Source: an uncultured Clostridia bacterium (lineage in GTDB: Bacteria > Bacillota > Clostridia > Christensenellales > Borkfalkiaceae). From it: a stretch of DNA of 64,000 nt. Positions within the stretch are counted from its first letter, which is position 1. Each line of letters begins with the position of its first letter. The DNA is taken from positions 87,644 through 151,643 of the forward strand of contig CAMWME010000004.1 in NCBI GenBank assembly GCA_947175325.1, in the 5' to 3' direction. Of this stretch, positions 61,001 through 64,000 are shown piece by piece. Both the position numbers and the translations under genes were made by a program. A model generated the notes under the pieces. The model made no database searches. It saw nothing but the letters and a program-made list of their open reading frames with translations, and was not told the DNA's origin.

Positions 61001-62114
61001 TGTAAACGTTGTATTCTTCTTCTGTGGTTACGCCGAGAATAAAGTGCGCGTAGTTAACGCCGCCCGAAATGGTAACCGAGAAAGTAGAAGATTCGTTTCT
61101 TACGTAGATAGGTCCGCCCAAGAACGAGCCGACGTAACCCGTCCATAAGCCCGTTGCCTCGTCGTAGGTTGCCGTTTGCTTCGTAATATTCATCGTGTTC
61201 AATATTACGGGCATACGGTTTACGCCTCTCTGCTCCCAAATATTGTTCGCTTGGCCGTTGTAAAGCGCTTGACCTATATGTATCGTTAAGCCGCTTGTCG
61301 CCTCCATATCGGCGTTCGTCAGCTGTATTTTTATAACTTCGCCGGCGGGCGCGTAAAGCCCCGTCACGTTGTAATAGCTGCCGTAGCTTCTCGGTCTGAA
61401 AGTAAGGTTCTTTACCACCGCGGGCTCGTCGTCCGCAACGTTGCCGCCGTACAAACCGACCGAAGCCGTATGCTTGTAAAGCCGCTCGGGCACGCCGTTG
61501 CCGGGCTTGGTGCCGTCCGTTTTGTAAAGATATCCGTTTTCGTCCATTTTATCGTAGGAGCCGGAGGTCTTTTTCGAAACGTCAATCCAAGTACCGTTTG
61601 CTGTAAGCTTTCTGCTTTCACTGATAACTGCAGTTTTTTGCTCGGTAGAATACTTCGCGGTTGAACCGTATTTAGGATAATTGGGGATTGTGCCGTTGGA
61701 AACCAAGCCGCCGTCCTGAATTTCTTCAACCGGCTTATTCCTTTGAACGGTACCTACTATTTCACCCGAAAAGCCTACTTGAGTCTTGTTGTTGTGCGAA
61801 TTGCTAACCGAAGTTACGGTTAATTCACCGAAGTCTTCATAAATTTTATCCAAAGGGTTACCGCCCAAGCCGTCATCCAAAGAGTCGTTCTTAAGTCCGA
61901 AAACGAGCCCAAGGGAAAGGCACAATACCAAAATAAGCGATAACGCTATAATGCCGAAAATTTTGAAATTATCCGTGCGGACAATCGCGGCAACCTTCGC
62001 TTTAAACGCAGAGCCGCCCCCTTCCTCCGTCTTTGCCGCCTTTGCGGTTTTTTCCTTATTCACCTTTTCGGGCTTTGCTGAGGTCTTAGGGGTATTAGTT
62101 TCTTTTTCAGCCAT
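58089..62114 (-). CDS. M60-like peptidase, membrane-anchored, copy 2
   Basis: A 1341-aa paralogue of the next gene, with a shorter charged N-terminal tail (about 50 aa), one membrane helix (about 45-75) and the same order of domains. The catalytic HEYNH lies at 476-480 and the downstream Glu is in GEVTNNGLNLVSY. The region WGNMHEYNHNFQNYGLG is almost the same as in copy 1. A beta insert (about 975-1060) with repeated RYYYTVSN-like segments is specific to this copy. It ends NIDSIVFY. Both copies are adjacent, same strand, and presumably arose by tandem duplication. Start at ATG 62114, GGAG upstream. Confidence 0.85.
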   Translation of the reverse strand: MAEKETNTPKTSAKPEKVNKEKTAKAAKTEEGGGSAFKAKVAAIVRTDNFKIFGIIALSLILVLCLSLGLVFGLKNDSLDDGLGGNPLDKIYEDFGELTVTSVSNSHNNKTQVGFSGEIVGTVQRNKPVEEIQDGGLVSNGTIPNYPKYGSTAKYSTEQKTAVISESRKLTANGTWIDVSKKTSGSYDKMDENGYLYKTDGTKPGNGVPERLYKHTASVGLYGGNVADDEPAVVKNLTFRPRSYGSYYNVTGLYAPAGEVIKIQLTNADMEATSGLTIHIGQALYNGQANNIWEQRGVNRMPVILNTMNITKQTATYDEATGLWTGYVGSFLGGPIYVRNESSTFSVTISGGVNYAHFILGVTTEEEYNVYKQSSAPYFDLEVWDRGVLHSGPKRKANGFSYDDLYKAAILWEKVSLVSTTNGTNQGVVFLYDPFVAAGAAVAFPGRRSVNCPEGWLTSSLNYKSFVTSGSWGNMHEYNHNFQNYGLGSGADGEVTNNGLNLVSYSLYTKISSSRQIGGYGGAGLSGWNQYTSATWVTQRVNNNAIGSTNGLAIYATLLHNFGQDQYLKARGSSGKNNYLNKWATNTHQDMSYFASKISSYGGGTYTPSTAVANANYPLFVPVASVYQTGRTYMYDNEKREINTMQPYVIPYGKSFKVDLNEYKVNDAGQYQSGSVVIGNGFSFKIKSVNTDGVNGTFVKSGEEGVYTFTPNSELRSGKIRVTLEIFYGEAKDGVREYNGHALQDVDLLLEFQQSHEGNKNVLERTIYTFDDKKYSSATEAYEKGYEGYTGVETKDNKNYSQNSNTDIWLYPLRYTDDATYGQYVYTPNSVLELKGKLYFPEEGKYRIYMRGRSDCALYVSRDNGNTYSLAAHIDRNDNLGTSAVFFPNNEKTYFDVDVEAEEWVYFKEVLIVEPMPNSNNMVSFVGLGLAQWTTPMYTSEVTYHTVIDGNRTNLTEEITADGSRYYYTVSNIRHYVESDGTRYYYNADEKIDESKVGAVESETVYKNASGQTVSAEEASNTDPIPPASNVTPTYATAYRQSYEFQKEFESDYFFTRSYNYNYVGDPEKYSTWDEGVSIVSCNKADGGAAYKIDNILKEGMDTYFHSASNANYSAGALVLELDMGKQIAANGITFLGRSDKAATTAMQGLPNKFSLEVSDDGVNYTSAGEYENSGIRNNTQVTVALDKAYEFRYVKITINSTWSNNKHFIYSGIYFTYTFQLTGNGSNHITPDDARFTYTGTWKLAQTLSTFGHVYLGESGSQTSFEYDAKEGGRFGILSSNRYGQNYEVYIDGNKVDSVKVKEDSNEFAIRYLTPKLSAGKHQIVIKCVGEANIDSIVFY

Positions 62115-62367
62115 GAAAATCTCCGAAATTCAAATAATAATTTTTCATCCGCCGCCGTGGCTTAGCAAATTGAAAAATTCCGTTTTACTATATTATATAT
62201 ACTTTAACAGAATAAAGCGTTTGCCGTCAATCCTTTTTTATAAAATATTTTATAAAAATTAAGGCGCGGATATTTGTTTCCGCGCCGGGTTTATTCAAAA
62301 AACGATACCGTTCAAAACAGCCCTTTTAACGGCTGTTTTTTGCGATAGACCCCCATATATGCTTGAT
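62115..62367. other. Intergenic region with cyuA terminators and M60 leader
   Basis: AT-rich leader of the M60-like gene to the left, with TATATAAT-like minus-strand sequences near 62195-62205. To the right are two hairpins: GGCGCGG/CCGCGCC (62263-62286, T-rich tail on minus) and AACAGCC/GGCTGTT (62313-62340), which should end the cysteine desulfidase transcript. No gene seen. Confidence 0.55.
62250..62287 (-). terminator. Terminator after cysteine desulfidase
   Basis: GGCGCGG (62263-62269) pairs with CCGCGCC (62280-62286), followed on the minus strand by TTAATTTTTATAAAAT. Confidence 0.65.
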
Positions 62368-63654
62368 TTAACGCGTTTTTTTAGCGTTCTTTATCATCAA
62401 CCTTATTATCTCTTCGTCGGTCTCGCGCATACCAACGCGCGCTATATCGCCGACATTGTCAATCGTGCTTTCGACACCGTCCTCCAAAATTCCGTCTCCG
62501 CCGACGAAGCCGCTGCCGTTTCGGCTCATTTCAAAGCCCAAAAGCCCCGCCTCTACCGCAGAAGCAATTTTTCCCGCACAGCTTGATTTTGCTCCGTCGC
62601 ATATTACGCCCGAGTTTATCGCAAGCGCGTTGACGATAGTGTGCGACACTTCGTCGTACCCGCCGCCGTACAAATAGCACACGCCCGCACCCGCGCCACA
62701 GCCTGCGCTTACCGCTCCGCAATAAGCCGAAAGCCTACCTATACCCGTTTTAAGATGAATGGTTATCAAATCCGATACCACCAGTGCGCGGATAAGCTTT
62801 TCTTCGCTGACTTTAAGGTGTTTTGCGTACACTATTACGGGAAGCGAAGCCGTCATACCTTGATTTCCGCTGCCCGAAACTATAACTACGGGCAGACTGC
62901 ACCCGTTCATTCTTGCGTCCGAGCCCGCCGCCGCGGTCGCTTTTGCACGGTTGTGCACACCTTCGCCGAACGCACCCAAAAGCACTTTGCCGACCTTTGC
63001 GCCGTAATCGTTTGTGAGCCCCTCTTCCGCTATCGCCGTATTGTAAGCAATTTGCCTTTTAATAACTTCTTCCACGTCGGAAATTTTCACGCAGTCGGCA
63101 AACTCTAAAATTTTGTCTACGGAAAGAAGCTTTCTGTCCGCACAGCACGCCGCTTCTTCGGACTGAAAATTAAGGTTCAAAATGTCCTTGCCGTTCTTTT
63201 CGATTAAAACGACGTTGGTGTGATGCCCCGCAATTCTTACGAGCGCGCTGTCTTGCCCCTTGCTAACGCGTACGCTAATATCGAAAATGCAGCCCGACTG
63301 AGACTGCTCGATAGAAAATTCAGCCGTTTTAAGGTAGGCAAGAATTTTTTCTTTGTCCTCTTCGGTAACTACGGAAATAACTTCAAGCTTTTTTTCGGCA
63401 ACGCCGGCAACGATTCCCGCCGCCGCGGCAGAGTTCACACCCTTCATTCCGCCCGTGTTCGGAACGACCACGCTCTTCACGTTTTTAAGTATGTTTCCGC
63501 TTACCGAAATTTCCACCTTTTCGGGCATTGCCCCCAGAGTATCCCTCGACAAAGCGGCGGCGTAGGCAACGGAAATGGGTTCCGTGCACCCCATCGCGGG
63601 GAGCAGTTCTTCCTCTAAAATTTTAAGATATGCCTTGTAAATACGTTTATCCAT
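62368..63654 (-). CDS. cyuA: L-cysteine desulfidase (UPF0597/CyuA)
   Basis: A 428-aa UPF0597 protein related to the serine dehydratase alpha chain. Members break L-cysteine down to pyruvate, ammonia and sulfide with a [4Fe-4S] cluster. Cys candidates are in LPAMGCTEPIS, ARMNGCSLPVV, AVSAGCGAGAGVCYLYGG and KSSCAGKI; SGSGNQGMTASLPVIV is the conserved central loop. I chose the ATG at 63654 (MDKRIYKAYLKILEEELLPA); a longer frame upstream is AT-rich and not homologous. With sdaA it fits amino acid fermentation. Confidence 0.88.
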   Translation of the reverse strand: MDKRIYKAYLKILEEELLPAMGCTEPISVAYAAALSRDTLGAMPEKVEISVSGNILKNVKSVVVPNTGGMKGVNSAAAAGIVAGVAEKKLEVISVVTEEDKEKILAYLKTAEFSIEQSQSGCIFDISVRVSKGQDSALVRIAGHHTNVVLIEKNGKDILNLNFQSEEAACCADRKLLSVDKILEFADCVKISDVEEVIKRQIAYNTAIAEEGLTNDYGAKVGKVLLGAFGEGVHNRAKATAAAGSDARMNGCSLPVVIVSGSGNQGMTASLPVIVYAKHLKVSEEKLIRALVVSDLITIHLKTGIGRLSAYCGAVSAGCGAGAGVCYLYGGGYDEVSHTIVNALAINSGVICDGAKSSCAGKIASAVEAGLLGFEMSRNGSGFVGGDGILEDGVESTIDNVGDIARVGMRETDEEIIRLMIKNAKKTR

Positions 63655-63747
63655 AGTAAGCGCCTTTGCGTTTTTTTTAATTATATCATTAACCCGAAAA
63701 AATTTCAACTTTATTTTAAGAAATTGCGGTCGCTTTTGCAAAAACAC

Positions 63748-63777
63748 TTGCCAAAGGCACGGCGCAAATGTTATAAT
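63748..63777 (+). promoter_or_regulatory. Promoter of the tRNA-Val/tRNA-Ala cluster
   Basis: TTGCCA (63748-63753), 18-bp spacer, TATAAT (63772-63777), 11 bp before the mature tRNA-Val. Confidence 0.65.
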
Positions 63778-63788
63778 ATAAACCGTTC

Positions 63789-63865
63789 GGGGGCATAGCT
63801 CAGTTGGTCAGAGCGCTTGCTTGACATGCAAGAGGTCGATGGTTCGAGCCCATTTGTTCCCACCA
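63789..63865 (+). tRNA. tRNA-Val (anticodon GAC)
   Basis: A 77-nt cloverleaf with CCA. The acceptor GGGGGCA pairs with TGTTCCC (G-U pairs at two positions), the anticodon stem CTTGC/GCAAG encloses TTGACAT, T-arm GATGG-TTCGAGC-CCATT. Reads GUC/GUU. Confidence 0.95.
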
Positions 63866-63873
63866 AACGAACT

Positions 63874-63945
63874 AATGGCGAGAACCACTTGCGAGCGAAC
63901 TGCCGTGAGCGAGCAACTGGTTACTCTCCCATTTGTTCCCACCAA
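63874..63945. repeat. Palindromic element duplicating the tRNA-Val 3' end
   Basis: The left arm AATGGCGAGAACC (63874-63886) is an inverted T-arm copy: its ends AATGG and GAACC match the reverse complement of tRNA-Val while the middle differs. The right end repeats CCCATTTGTTCCCACCAA (63928-63945), an exact 18-bp direct copy of the tRNA 3' end (63849-63866), preceded by GGTTACTCT in place of the tRNA's GGTTCGAG. Left and right arms pair, giving a large hairpin just before tRNA-Ala. Confidence 0.65.
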
Positions 63946-63950
63946 TATAC

Positions 63951-64000
63951 GGGGATATAGCACAGTTGGTAGCGCGATACGTTCGCAACGTATAGGTCAG
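63951..64000 (+). tRNA. tRNA-Ala (anticodon CGC), cut by window end
   Basis: First 50 nt of a tRNA: acceptor GGGGATA, D-arm with GTTGGTAG and anticodon stem ATACG/CGTAT around TTCGCAA, giving anticodon CGC (GCG alanine codons). The T-arm lies beyond the window. One A-C mismatch is seen in the D stem. Confidence 0.8.

Noticed and set aside
63866..63927. Integrated mobile element using tRNA-Val as attachment site
   Set aside because: The direct repeats are only 79 bp apart with no integrase or cargo between, so a conventional integrative element is not present; reported instead as a palindromic repeat.
1..64000. CRISPR arrays or a prophage
   Set aside because: No regularly spaced direct repeats and no phage structural, integrase or terminase genes were seen.

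Overview
The window looks like a chromosomal segment of an anaerobic, gut-type Firmicute (Clostridia-like, possibly an uncultured Christensenellales-type lineage). This rests on gene content: a Na+-type V-ATPase, PepV, an Fe-S serine dehydratase, L-cysteine desulfidase, grpE-dnaK-dnaJ, several M60-like (mucin-type) peptidases and large surface proteins. The taxonomic guess is inference. Promoters are sigma70/sigmaA-like with 17-bp spacers, and intergenic regions are AT-rich.

Layout. 1-4 kb: a NarL/LuxR-type two-component pair (response regulator cut by the window edge), a PepV-like dipeptidase and a YiiX-like hydrolase. 4-5.7 kb: tRNA-Arg with a structured repeat behind it, an AT-rich PIN/NYN-like gene and a NUDIX gene. 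5.7-10.9 kb: a phosphorelay operon (REC-HD-GYP, Hpt, hybrid kinase with two solute-binding sensors) that probably controls c-di-GMP. 11-21 kb: an M60-like surface peptidase, a kinase-fold protein, a MATE transporter, a small hydrolase, and a DUF1538 membrane protein with two PII-like proteins. 21-30 kb: a nine-gene V-ATPase operon whose K subunit carries all the Na+ ligands known from Enterococcus hirae NtpK. 30-35 kb: a polar amino acid ABC transporter with ARG-box-like sites at its promoter, a MATE transporter and a DUF3737 protein. 35.0-35.2 kb: a convergent intergenic region with five DnaA-box-like 9-mers. 35-42 kb: grpE-dnaK-dnaJ, serine dehydratase, a GDSL hydrolase and a lipoprotein.

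The most notable region is 42.5-50.6 kb, a complete diversity-generating retroelement (DGR): reverse transcriptase, Avd-like accessory protein, two tandem 118-bp template repeats, and a 1673-aa surface protein carrying the matching 118-bp variable repeat. Template TR-b explains the variable repeat, with 12 of 14 differences at template adenines. The second template, TR-a, has no cognate variable repeat here and predicts another target elsewhere. Unusually, the variable repeat lies in an N-terminal DUF6273/C-type-lectin-like domain, followed by a long Ig/MBG-like stalk and a C-terminal membrane anchor.

50.6-63.7 kb: a flavodoxin/cyclophilin-like lipoprotein operon with a hydrolase, an acetyltransferase and an MBL-fold enzyme; two tandem paralogous M60-like membrane-anchored proteins; and cysteine desulfidase. 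The window ends in tRNA-Val and a truncated tRNA-Ala. All three complete tRNA genes are followed by inverted, loop-altered copies of their own T-arm, a pattern I cannot assign to a known element.
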